A DNA stretch of 7,423 nt, from contig PIVH01000158.1 in assembly GCA_003354225.1 (NCBI GenBank), positions 1 through 7,423 of the forward strand, written 5' to 3'. The DNA comes from Globobulimina sp. Lineage: Eukaryota > Foraminifera > Rotaliida. The position numbers and the translations under genes are program-made. The notes under the pieces are model-generated. The model made no database searches. It was not told where the DNA came from and saw nothing but the letters and a program-made list of their open reading frames with translations. Shown here piece by piece: positions 1-6,508 of the stretch (the first letter of the stretch is position 1; every line of letters begins with the position of its first letter).

Positions 1-375
1 GAGATAATTAAGAGATAATTGTAGATAATTAGGCTTAATTATAGATAATATGAGGTAATGACAGGTAATTAAGGTAATTGGAGGTAATCAGAGATAATTC
101 AACTAATTAGAGATAATTGGAGATAATCGGAGATAATTAAGATAATCTGAGATAATATGTGATAATTAAGATAATGGGAGATAATGGAAGCTAATTGAGA
201 TAATTGAAGATAAATATAGATAATTGATGGTCGATCGCAACTTATATAGATAATTGGCGATAATTAAGATAATAGGAGATAATTAGAGCTAATTAAGATA
301 ATTGGAGATAATTAGGATAATTAAAAGATAATTAAAGATGATTAAAGATAATTAAAGGATAATTAACCGATAAAT
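1..375. repeat. Degenerate A/T-rich minisatellite, about 10-bp unit (GATAATT core)
   Basis: This stretch is almost entirely built from a unit close to AGATAATTAG, repeated roughly thirty times with spacing of about 8-12 bp and frequent substitutions (GGTAAT, GCTAAT, GATAAA). One interruption near 227-245 contains TCGATCGC and breaks the pattern, which then resumes. No reading frame of useful length crosses it. The array starts at the window edge, so its full length is unknown, and it stops about 18 bp before the first copy of the 103-bp element. Its role is unknown. Spacing close to one helical turn would suit a repeated protein-binding site or an A/T-rich unwinding region, but that is inference and a neutral minisatellite is equally possible. 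Confidence 0.85.
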
Positions 376-392
376 AAAAGCATCTTCTTCCT

Positions 393-495
393 TTTGCTGT
401 GGCATCGTTGACTTTGCTAGTTAGCGGTTGCCCCATGTTATGATACATATCGTCTAATCTATTAGTACCCAAGGAAAAAAGTTGGATGTTTTTAA
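393..495 (-). repeat. 103-bp element, copy 1 (direct repeat of copy 2)
   Basis: This matches 1363-1465 without gaps at 99 of 103 positions by eye. The differences are one C/T near the left end and three in the segment just before the AAGGAAAAAAGTTGG block. In the sense of the minus-strand gene it follows, it begins with CCAACTTTTTTCC and lies 66 bp past that gene's stop codon. Strand is given as gene-relative sense. It contains no reading frame, and I see no tRNA-like boxes or strong perfect hairpin in it. It could be a transposon terminus or a shared 3' gene-end signal. Confidence 0.9.
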
Positions 496-561
496 ACGAC
501 AATTTACTGACAGGAAACTAAATTTTAAACAAATAAAAAAAAAGAAAAAATCAATTTAAAA

Positions 562-1236
562 TCAACATTTTTGCTGATATCCGATGGTATCTACTGGTGT
601 GAGTTTGCGATCATATTCATCGAGATCGATAGTCCATCGATTCACAAAAGCATCAAAAGCAAAACCTTCATCTTCCGATGATGTTGGTGTGCCGCCGTCG
701 TTCCGATGATGTCGAGAATCCTCAATAACATTTATCCAATCAACGCGCATCACCACAGTTGGTACTTGACACGTTTTTGTAAATTTCACTTTTAAAGTCC
801 CGGGTCGTAATGGTGGTGACTTTTCACTTTTCGTTTGATAACATAATCTCCTGACGCTAACCTCACCATCGCATTCCGTTGATATTTCAAGCGTAACTTT
901 AAAAAACAAAAAATATCGTTTCCATGTTGCAATAGGTAAATCATGATCTGCATAAATCTCCAAAATATGCGCATCACCAACATCATCACCACAATACATT
1001 TGTATAAATTTATTTAAAACTAACGCATTTGAGTTGTTTATTAATGTGTCTCTTTCATCGGCAGGTATAGACCAATTTCTGTCAGCTCCAATCCTTCTGG
1101 CTGCTGTAACCATATCCAACATCAGTTTAATAAACATGCAGACTACAAAAGGAGAGCTATTCAATCGCTGCTTCTTTTTTGGTGGTTGTAGATGTGTATT
1201 CTGTTGTAGCTTTCGTTTGTGTCGGTTAGCTGACAT
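562..1236 (-). CDS. Unrecognised 224-aa protein with N-terminal basic (NLS-like) run
   Basis: I do not recognise this protein. The frame opens with ATG (A at -3, favourable eukaryotic context) and runs 224 codons. The N-terminus is basic, with HKRK at residues 6-9 and PPKKKQR at 18-24, the latter resembling a monopartite nuclear localisation signal. The middle is mixed hydrophobic and charged without a clear membrane span or signal peptide. Near the C-terminus, TSSEDEG (residues 185-191) is an acidic serine cluster of the kind casein kinase II phosphorylates. A TATA-like box lies about 85 bp upstream, and an AAG-polyT-GAGTA motif lies 16-32 bp upstream. The gene is bracketed by near-identical 103-bp direct repeats, so it may be a separable cassette. 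It could be a nuclear regulatory or DNA-associated protein, on localisation features only. Confidence 0.75.
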   Translation of the reverse strand: MSANRHKRKLQQNTHLQPPKKKQRLNSSPFVVCMFIKLMLDMVTAARRIGADRNWSIPADERDTLINNSNALVLNKFIQMYCGDDVGDAHILEIYADHDLPIATWKRYFLFFKVTLEISTECDGEVSVRRLCYQTKSEKSPPLRPGTLKVKFTKTCQVPTVVMRVDWINVIEDSRHHRNDGGTPTSSEDEGFAFDAFVNRWTIDLDEYDRKLTPVDTIGYQQKC

Positions 1237-1251
1237 TATTCTTTATGGATT

Positions 1252-1268
1252 TACTCAAAAAAAAACTT
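1252..1268 (-). promoter_or_regulatory. AAG-polyT-GAGTA motif upstream of the 224-aa gene
   Basis: On the minus strand this reads AAG, nine T, then GAGTA, ending 16 bp before the ATG. The same arrangement with seven T occurs upstream of the plus-strand gene at 3457. A related string, AACTTTTTTCCTTGAGTA, occurs inside copy 2 of the 103-bp element. It might be a promoter or 5'-leader motif, but poly-T is common in such A/T-rich DNA. Confidence 0.3.
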
Positions 1269-1320
1269 ACGACTAAGCAACTAAATGCGTTAATCTGTTG
1301 AGATATCTACATTCTATACC

Positions 1321-1330
1321 ATATAAATAT
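1321..1330 (-). promoter_or_regulatory. TATA-like box for the 224-aa gene
   Basis: The minus strand reads ATATTTATAT, about 85 bp upstream of the ATG at 1236. The identical 10-mer lies about 57 bp upstream of the ATG of the acidic repeat protein at 6441. Recurrence of the same 10-mer upstream of two minus-strand genes supports a promoter role, although A/T-rich DNA makes chance matches fairly easy. Confidence 0.45.
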
Positions 1331-1362
1331 CTCGCCATCGAACCCAATCTCACTTTTAATAA

Positions 1363-1465
1363 TTTGCTGTGGCATCGTTGATTTTGCTAGTTAGCGGTTG
1401 CCCCATGTTATGATACATATCGTCTAATCTATCATTACTCAAGGAAAAAAGTTGGATGTTTTTAA
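1363..1465 (-). repeat. 103-bp element, copy 2
   Basis: This is the direct repeat of 393-495 at about 96%. It lies in the 311-bp gap between the 224-aa gene and the transposase gene, 82 bp past the transposase stop codon, with its CCAACTTTTTTCC end facing that gene. The reverse complement of 5292-5384 aligns to it without gaps at about 55 of 93 positions. Blocks ACATATC and GAAAAAAGTTGG are identical and separated by the same 22 bp, and GCTA sits 29 bp before ACATATC in both. Copies 2 and 3 thus form an inverted pair around the transposase gene and its divergent neighbour. Confidence 0.9.
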
Positions 1466-1466
1466 T
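1461..1466 (-). terminator. Possible ATTAAA poly(A) signal of the transposase gene
   Basis: The minus strand reads ATTAAA, the commonest variant of AATAAA, 82 bp past the stop codon. It is followed within about ten bases by the U-rich AACTTTTTTCC of copy 2, which resembles a U-rich downstream element. Copy 1 has TTTAAA at the same place. No AATAAA is present in this 3' gap. Confidence 0.3.
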
Positions 1467-1547
1467 GATTACTAACTATTGAATTTAGGACAGATTGAAT
1501 TAAATAATAATCCCTACAAACACAATAAACACAAAATCACTCTATAA

Positions 1548-3398
1548 CTACAAAGTCGATAACATATCATTCAATTTTTCATATTCATTCTCCCAGCATA
1601 AAAACAAACATTGGATGTAGTTCCAAACGACAATTTCTTTTTTTCTATCCATATTTTCAAATAGGTCCCATATGCTTTTCAATGCCTCACACCGGTTACG
1701 TCTATCCGGAGAGCGTTTTCTTAAAAAGCCATTCACTTCAAACCCTTCATATCTGCCTGCGATGACAGCCATCCATTGTTTCAAATTCCAACAAAAATCC
1801 CACCAATTCTTACGCACACCTAAATCGAGCAATGCCTTCTTATTCCAACCCTCGCAGAAATTATTGTCCATAACATAAGATCCTTGACAATTTAATAATT
1901 TCAATCCGAATTTCTGCAGCCAAATAGGCTTCAAATAATCATTATAAAAATCACGAAAGGCCCCCCTACTTTTACCAGTTAATCCTCTCCATGCTTTTCT
2001 CTTTATTAAATCCGCTCCAAATGCAGCACAATCCGGATGAATACCGCGAAGGCATTCAAAATATCGAATAAATTGGCGGAACAAATCATCATGGAAATAC
2101 AATCCAATGTAACCACGTTGTTTCATGTTTTTATTAATTGCATTAATAAAATGAAATCCACAGCCGTCATCTTTCAATACATCAATGTGTTGCGACTGAG
2201 ACAGTGCATTATGTTCACCCATGCTAAAATCACCCATTAATCTTACCGGTTTGTTGGTTAAACACTGAAGCGGTTGACCTGAAAGCTTCTCAGCATATCG
2301 CACCAAACAAATTATTATCTCGTTAATCGATTCTGCTGTGTGGTCTTGCATTAAACATACGAAAGCAGGAAAATTTTCATCCTGTAATTCAGTCGATTGA
2401 GTCTCGAATAGACCGTGCAAGAGCCAGCTCTGTTCCCATCCTTTGCACCTATTTAAATTTGGACATACGCGGCACAATTGATCGAATCCAATCAGTGAGC
2501 AATTCTTTAATATTTTATAACTGCTTCGATGCCCAAAAATTATTAATGACCCGTTTATGCGCATATAAATGACAAACTTACATTTTTTGTCTGCTCCATT
2601 GGAAGTAATTCGAATTAATTTCAATAACTCGTTTATTTTTGTTAATTTTAACATTGCATCATTTATCTGTAATTGTCCCTTTACGCATTTCTGCTCCTGA
2701 CTTAAGCTCTTATCTTGGAATAATTCATCCATATTTATAGTACAATCCACAGATGCTGTCATCTGCATTCCCTTCATGAGTTGCCTTAATTTCTGCGTGC
2801 AATGCGCATAGAAATTTTCCGTCCAAATTCGGTTATCTTTCAAACTTTGTGCCGCTGATTCGCGACATGTCGGCAACGGTGGGTAGGCTGAGTCATATTG
2901 TCCCATTTGCTTTTTAATAGCAGTCGTTTTTCGCTGTAGTTGTGCGACTGATTGGAATTCATTTAATTGCGGATTCTGCAACATCTGGCTTTCGCAGGCC
3001 CCCCGCGACGATTTTCCTTGCAATATGGCCTCTTGCGTGGCAATGGTTTGTATATCTTGTATATGCTTTGCGTTCGGCGTGATCTTCTTATGATAACACC
3101 GCTTGTGTTCCTGGCCGATGTCGTTATCATGCATTGAATAGAACGTGCAGTTCCATATAGATCCTAATGGTCTGAATGGTCTGGCTCGAATATAATTTTT
3201 GCATTGACTTACATAACAGTTCAATTGGATCTCTCCTTTTCTTAATAAATGCGGCTGATACGACGAGATTTTGTATCGGTTGTACTCGTGTACAGCATAC
3301 TTATCATTTAACCATTGAACCTGGTATTTAGTTTCATGTGTTATCTTTGGTGGGTTTCTGTTGCCGTCGGCCATTGGACCGTTTGTTGCGTTTTTCAT
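1548..3398 (-). CDS. MULE-type transposase with FLYWCH-like zinc-binding N-terminus
   Basis: This 616-aa protein has the layout of Mutator-like (MULE) DDE transposases, which cut and paste DNA in the nucleus. Residues about 28-103 resemble a FLYWCH zinc-binding domain, with C61-x4-C66 and then H98, C101 and H103. The catalytic core spans about 270-520. The first Asp is probably D306 in FDQLCRVCPNL, aligning with the usual DGTF...P. The second is D390 in VRLMGDF, followed by the family C-x2-H signature C413/H416. E516 lies in DNNFCEGWNK, matching the family (N)N..E.W motif. Spacings of 84 and 126 residues are plausible and all three acidic residues are present. FDQ in place of DGT, and DFS in place of DFE, are deviations. 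I see no C-terminal SWIM finger. Translation may start at M1 or at M9 (3374). The family call is strong; whether it is active is not known. Confidence 0.88.
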   Translation of the reverse strand: MKNATNGPMADGNRNPPKITHETKYQVQWLNDKYAVHEYNRYKISSYQPHLLRKGEIQLNCYVSQCKNYIRARPFRPLGSIWNCTFYSMHDNDIGQEHKRCYHKKITPNAKHIQDIQTIATQEAILQGKSSRGACESQMLQNPQLNEFQSVAQLQRKTTAIKKQMGQYDSAYPPLPTCRESAAQSLKDNRIWTENFYAHCTQKLRQLMKGMQMTASVDCTINMDELFQDKSLSQEQKCVKGQLQINDAMLKLTKINELLKLIRITSNGADKKCKFVIYMRINGSLIIFGHRSSYKILKNCSLIGFDQLCRVCPNLNRCKGWEQSWLLHGLFETQSTELQDENFPAFVCLMQDHTAESINEIIICLVRYAEKLSGQPLQCLTNKPVRLMGDFSMGEHNALSQSQHIDVLKDDGCGFHFINAINKNMKQRGYIGLYFHDDLFRQFIRYFECLRGIHPDCAAFGADLIKRKAWRGLTGKSRGAFRDFYNDYLKPIWLQKFGLKLLNCQGSYVMDNNFCEGWNKKALLDLGVRKNWWDFCWNLKQWMAVIAGRYEGFEVNGFLRKRSPDRRNRCEALKSIWDLFENMDRKKEIVVWNYIQCLFLCWENEYEKLNDMLSTL

Positions 3399-3456
3399 CC
3401 CCGAGAGCCAAAGTTTTTTTGAGTATTATCTAAAATCACACAAAACAACTCCAATC
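3399..3456. promoter_or_regulatory. Divergent promoter region between the transposase and the 574-aa gene
   Basis: Only 58 bp separate the two ATG codons, so both genes must share control sequence or begin transcription inside each other. No TATA-like box is visible. On the plus strand, 3411-3425 reads AAG, seven T, GAGTA, 31 bp before the plus-strand ATG. This matches the motif at 1252-1268 in composition and orientation relative to the gene. Confidence 0.45.
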
Positions 3457-5181
3457 ATGTCTGGATATCGTCGATATTCCAACAAAGCCAAAACCACTGA
3501 AGAAGATTATGGGCACAAGTATGACATTTTTAAAGTCACATCGGACACGTTCAAGACTGTGAGCAAGATGGAGACGTGGGTAGGCAATGCCGATTGGTTC
3601 GATGATGATTGGTTACACGATGGTACCGGCAATAGAGGGAAGGGAAAAAAATTGAATAAGAAAAGGATGAAGGCAATGATAGAAAGTAAATGTTGTATAC
3701 GATTAAAAAAATTATGTAAAGACAATTACAAACCATTTATGTACGCTATAGACGGAGTTGCCGACGAGGAAGATGGATATGCCCGTATGGCGAAATGGTT
3801 CAAAGAAGAATCTGATTCTTTTTCGTTTCGACCAGGGGTCAAAGACATTGAGGGTTGGGAGGAGAAGGGACTTACTCCAGCGTCATTATTTCAGGGCATT
3901 AAGGACCGTGATACCAGCATTAGGAAGACATTAGATATCACGACGGGGGAATGGAATGGATTACGTTCCACTGTTCAGAAGGTTGTCCGGGGTGACATAA
4001 AATACTATGACTCCGATGACGAAGACGACGACGGGAGTGACGACGAGGACGATGATCAAGATTTGAAACAGGACGATATTAGCAACGATAATAATAATAA
4101 TCGCAACAAAAAAAGAAAAAAAAAACGTCGTTACGAGCCGGACATTGGTCAAACATCACCGTCGAAAACATCGGATAATCGCCGTATCAGCAACGTCGGT
4201 GGTATGATTGGTTTATCACCCCTCAGAAAAAGGAGGAAAATGACCTCAGAGAGGGCACTTCATATCATGGGTTTTGTCGAGAGGAAGGAAAGTGAGTCTG
4301 CTTCCAATCATTTCCAAAGGAGCAAATCTCAAGTTCAACATCCGTTTTTCGTCCTGAGAAACAAGCCTGGTCCAATGATTATCCATACGGTTGTTGAAAA
4401 GAGCAAAGATTTGCCGGTTTATATTGCATCGACGGGTGCGAAGTATTCCTACGATGAGGAATCGCCATGGCATAGGCATGATATGTTATTGCTGAAAAAT
4501 CTTATGATGAGAGTTCACGGTTTAAAGAAACTCCATCGTAGGATCGTGGCCCAGCAGGATGCAATTCAAAATGTGTTCATCAATAAGCGTTTTGGGCAGA
4601 ATGATATGCGGTGTCCGGGTGGTGCAGAATTTGAGATGGCATGCGTTATTGGTGAGAAACTGGGCCTGTTGAAGCGAATTGTGGAAGAAAAAAATGCATT
4701 TAAGGCCAACAAAAAGTTAATCGAAGAGGAGGCTTTTCGAAAAGAGGATTATGAGCTCGGTCTGTGGAGCAATGTTTATGAGAAAAAAAATCGTTTACCG
4801 AGGTTTGTTCCTTTTTTTTTCGGTCATATTTCTGAGGTATACCTGTTTACACTCAGATCTGCGGTCCAATTGGTTGCATTGAAAGAGCAAAAAAAATTGG
4901 TCCCCCATAAAACCATGTGGTATTTTCGAGTGGATCTATTTAAGTTATTGGCCAAATTACAGGAGACCGATGTGGATAAATATGCAGCAACGAAAATGAT
5001 ATGGAAGCAATTTGGCGTCTTGACGTGGATAAAGCCATATATTAATACTTTTTTTGAAGGGCAGATGCAGAAAGCGATTGACTTTGGTTTGGTTAAAGAG
5101 GAAGAAAGGGATAAAAGTCATTTCTTGTCACAGGATGTATTGGATGAACAGGATGACGAAGATTATATGAATTTTTTATAA
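3457..5181 (+). CDS. Unrecognised 574-aa protein with acidic tract and nuclear-type basic run
   Basis: I do not recognise this family. I chose ATG 3457 (A at -3). The frame is open upstream to a TTG at 3361, but that would overlap the start of the divergent transposase. Residues 1-180 are charged and aromatic (WVGNADWFDDDW at 41-52). An acidic tract (about 185-206) leads through an Asn run into RNKKRKKKRR (216-225), a strong nuclear localisation candidate, and a second basic cluster PLRKRRK lies at 255-261. Residues about 290-560 look folded: HPFFVLRNKPGPM near 295, a probable helical region near 345-440, and aromatic-rich VPFFFGHISEVYLF near 451-464. The C-terminus is acidic (DEQDDED). There is no signal peptide or membrane span. 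As the transposase's divergent partner within the inverted pair, it could be an accessory DNA-transaction protein, but that is inference. Confidence 0.8.
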   Translation: MSGYRRYSNKAKTTEEDYGHKYDIFKVTSDTFKTVSKMETWVGNADWFDDDWLHDGTGNRGKGKKLNKKRMKAMIESKCCIRLKKLCKDNYKPFMYAIDGVADEEDGYARMAKWFKEESDSFSFRPGVKDIEGWEEKGLTPASLFQGIKDRDTSIRKTLDITTGEWNGLRSTVQKVVRGDIKYYDSDDEDDDGSDDEDDDQDLKQDDISNDNNNNRNKKRKKKRRYEPDIGQTSPSKTSDNRRISNVGGMIGLSPLRKRRKMTSERALHIMGFVERKESESASNHFQRSKSQVQHPFFVLRNKPGPMIIHTVVEKSKDLPVYIASTGAKYSYDEESPWHRHDMLLLKNLMMRVHGLKKLHRRIVAQQDAIQNVFINKRFGQNDMRCPGGAEFEMACVIGEKLGLLKRIVEEKNAFKANKKLIEEEAFRKEDYELGLWSNVYEKKNRLPRFVPFFFGHISEVYLFTLRSAVQLVALKEQKKLVPHKTMWYFRVDLFKLLAKLQETDVDKYAATKMIWKQFGVLTWIKPYINTFFEGQMQKAIDFGLVKEEERDKSHFLSQDVLDEQDDEDYMNFL

Positions 5182-5206
5182 ATCTGAATTTAATATGAAT
5201 TTAAAT

Positions 5207-5263
5207 GATTTTAATTTGTTTGTTTAATAACTTTAATAAATTTGATTTTTAATTTGTTTGTTT
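5207..5263. repeat. Short 3' gap direct repeats (GATTTTAATTTGTTTGTTT)
   Basis: GATTTTAATTTGTTTGTTT at 5207-5225 recurs at 5244-5263 with one extra T, a 37-bp period. The poly(A) signal lies between the two copies. The sequence is A/T-rich 3' non-coding DNA and probably arose by local duplication. Confidence 0.6.
5235..5240 (+). terminator. AATAAA poly(A) signal of the 574-aa gene
   Basis: A canonical AATAAA lies 54 bp past the TAA stop, followed by T/G-rich TTTGATTTTTAATTTGTTTGTTTTG, suited to be a downstream U/GU-rich element. It supports nuclear-type mRNA 3' processing, although A/T-rich DNA produces this hexamer by chance at an appreciable rate. Confidence 0.55.
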
Positions 5264-5291
5264 TGTAGCTGATATACCTCGGCAAACCACA

Positions 5292-5384
5292 CCAACTTTT
5301 TTCTAGAACTAGCTGAGTATCTGAAGATATGTTTTCGAATGTCAAAAGAGCGATATGTAGCAAACAACACGGTGCTACAAAAAA
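5292..5384 (+). repeat. 103-bp element, copy 3 (diverged, inverted relative to copies 1 and 2)
   Basis: The reverse complement aligns to copy 2 gaplessly over 93 positions at about 59%, counted by hand. The end CCAACTTTTTTC, the internal GATATGT and the TAGC block are all in register. The copy lies 110 bp past the stop codon of the plus-strand gene, so it has the same orientation to that gene as copies 1 and 2 have to theirs. It sits in the 267-bp convergent gap (5182-5448), which otherwise holds only the poly(A) signal, short A/T repeats and a hairpin. For the converging minus-strand gene ending at 5449 it is in the opposite sense. Confidence 0.7.
5357..5378. other. Perfect 6-bp hairpin within copy 3
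   Basis: GTAGCA and TGCTAC are complementary and enclose a 10-nt loop, followed on the plus strand by eight A. On the minus strand the hairpin is preceded by those bases as a T run. In copies 1 and 2 the corresponding segment pairs only partly (TAGCA with TGCCA, one mismatch). It may be a structural part of the element or a transcript-end feature for this convergent gene pair. The stem is short and could be chance. Confidence 0.35.
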
Positions 5385-5448
5385 AACAAAGTATTACACA
5401 GAAACACAAAAACCTTCGCCAAATTATTTATACAGAAACAGAAAAGTA

Positions 5449-6441
5449 TTATTTCGGCTTTTTCAATGGTGGCCAATAGTCAGTTTGCAATGATCTTTTG
5501 TTTGATGATCCTCTTGTTGATGATCTTATGGTTAATTTTGGTAACGGCCGCGCTCCACTCCCGACGGCGGCTTTTTTCCGCCTTATTGCTGCGTTTTTCT
5601 CATTTCTCTTTCTTATTCTTTGTATTTGCCGATTGGCGCGATTGCCATTCCCATTGCCATTCCCATTCCCATTGCCATTCCCATTCCCATTCCCATTCCC
5701 ATTCCCATTCCCATTCCCATTCCCATTTAGAATCTGTACATCGTCGTCCGCCTGTACATCGTCTTCTATCTGTACATCGTCTTCTATCTGTACATCGTCG
5801 TTACCCAGATTTTTAGAGCATCGACCCAAAAAATTTTGCTTCTCCTCCGACGAGTCATCCCAAACCAGGTCCAGTGAATCACTATTATCGCCACCATTAT
5901 TACCGTCCTTCTGTTCATCATTATTATCGCCACCATCCGGTTCCTCATCATCACTTACGTCATCATTCTCATCATCATCCTCATCGTCATCGTCATCGTC
6001 ATCCCCATCCGCTTCATTTTTATTTTTATTTTTATCCTCATCATCCGCTTCATCGTCATCTGAATCACTGTCATCGTCATTTGAATCGATATTCAGGTAT
6101 GGGGTTATTGTTGATTGCACGGGCACCATCGAAGACCAGTCCACAGTGTTCAGCACATTGTCGTACCCCCAATAGTCGTCGTCACTGTAGATCTGCAAAT
6201 CAGGATTAACTAAATACGCATCCGTTATACTCCCAACGGTGCGGGTTAACTTCTTTTGTATGTCATTGACGGCGGCATCAACATTCGTACGATCATTTGC
6301 AGCCCATTTTTTAGTATTGCGTTTGTTGGCGATGTTTTTCTCGATACTCGCCGCCAATGAACGATCGAATTTGTGGATTGCAGGCATATTACTCGCATAG
6401 GCAAATATTACCCCGTAAGGGAGTGCAGTGTGCATTATCAT
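5449..6441 (-). CDS. Acidic, repeat-rich nuclear-type protein with Asn-Gly run
   Basis: I do not recognise this protein as a family. From ATG 6441 it is 330 aa. The frame extends to a TTG at 6528, but that would overlap the upstream gene and its TATA-like box. ATG 6435 (A at -3) is a plausible alternative start. Residues about 1-115 may be a folded domain. Residues about 119-171 are a long Asp/Glu tract with a short KNKNKN break. Four DDVQ-containing repeats follow (about 214-237), then 29 residues of alternating Asn-Gly (239-267). A basic region starts with [12 protein letters not shown] (268-279), continues to RRKK, and the protein ends in LKKPK. The acidic-then-basic layout resembles that of the 574-aa protein. 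Such layouts occur in histone- or DNA-associated nuclear proteins, but no function can be assigned. Confidence 0.7.
   Translation of the reverse strand: MIMHTALPYGVIFAYASNMPAIHKFDRSLAASIEKNIANKRNTKKWAANDRTNVDAAVNDIQKKLTRTVGSITDAYLVNPDLQIYSDDDYWGYDNVLNTVDWSSMVPVQSTITPYLNIDSNDDDSDSDDDEADDEDKNKNKNEADGDDDDDDDEDDDENDDVSDDEEPDGGDNNDEQKDGNNGGDNSDSLDLVWDDSSEEKQNFLGRCSKNLGNDDVQIEDDVQIEDDVQADDDVQILNGNGNGNGNGNGNGNGNGNGNGNGNGNGNRANRQIQRIRKRNEKNAAIRRKKAAVGSGARPLPKLTIRSSTRGSSNKRSLQTDYWPPLKKPK
5641..5727 (-). repeat. Hexanucleotide tandem repeat encoding (Asn-Gly)n
   Basis: About 14.5 units of a 6-bp repeat, read on the plus strand as ATTCCC with some ATTGCC. It lies wholly in frame and encodes 29 alternating Asn and Gly residues. 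ATTGCC variants appear only at the left end of the array, while the right end is uniform ATTCCC, a sign of recent slippage expansion. Length is likely to vary between copies or strains. Confidence 0.95.
5734..5799 (-). repeat. 18-bp in-frame repeat encoding DDVQ-x-E/D units
   Basis: Four units with CTGTACATCGTC on the plus strand encode [18 protein letters not shown] and DDVQ on the minus strand. Two units are identical at the DNA level and the others differ by a few bases. The array directly adjoins the Asn-Gly hexanucleotide array, separated by two codons. Confidence 0.9.
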
Positions 6442-6497
6442 GCAACCGAAAAATATTTCTGTTTTTCCATCGGCGGTGGTTGTTGTAATCACTATAT

Positions 6498-6507
6498 ATA
6501 TAAATAT
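6498..6507 (-). promoter_or_regulatory. TATA-like box for the acidic repeat protein
   Basis: The minus strand reads ATATTTATAT, extended by a further ATATAG, about 57 bp before ATG 6441 and directly next to the TAA (6509-6511) of the upstream gene. The same 10-mer precedes the 224-aa gene. Its position supports ATG 6441 or 6435 as the start rather than the TTG at 6528. Confidence 0.5.
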
Positions 6508-6508
6508 A

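Larger units (their letters stand above)
1363..5384. mobile_element. Candidate two-gene MULE element bounded by inverted 103-bp elements
   Basis: The transposase gene and the divergent 574-aa gene are enclosed by copy 2 (left) and copy 3 (right) of the 103-bp element in inverted orientation. MULEs typically have long terminal inverted repeats and 8-11 bp target-site duplications. I see inverted repeats of about 93 bp at about 59% identity, but no convincing target-site duplication next to either end. Copy 1 further left is also an alternative left end, which would add the 224-aa gene. The low identity between ends implies an old insertion or a different role for the element, so the boundaries are tentative. 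Confidence 0.35.

Noticed and set aside
1-375. CRISPR array
   Set aside because: The units are about 10 bp, contiguous and degenerate, with no unique spacers of constant length, and the neighbouring genes are not cas genes.
393-495. tRNA or other Pol III gene within the 103-bp element
   Set aside because: No cloverleaf pairing or A-box/B-box pair could be fitted in either strand.
393-1465. The direct repeats as LTRs of a small retroelement
   Set aside because: The enclosed 224-aa frame shows no reverse transcriptase, protease or integrase motifs, and I see no primer-binding site or polypurine tract next to the repeats.
3361-3456. Upstream extension of the 574-aa frame to a TTG codon
   Set aside because: It would need a non-ATG start and would overlap the coding start of the divergent transposase gene. 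ATG 3457 has a good context.
1350-5400. Target-site duplication flanking the inverted element copies
   Set aside because: Comparing the 15-20 bp outside 1363 and outside 5384 gave no shared 8-11 bp word beyond A/T-rich chance matches.
5498-6209. Long plus-strand frames rich in Ser, Pro-Phe or His opposite the acidic gene
   Set aside because: They are antisense translations of the GAT/GAC-rich acidic tract and the hexanucleotide array. Their repetitive composition is explained by the minus-strand gene.
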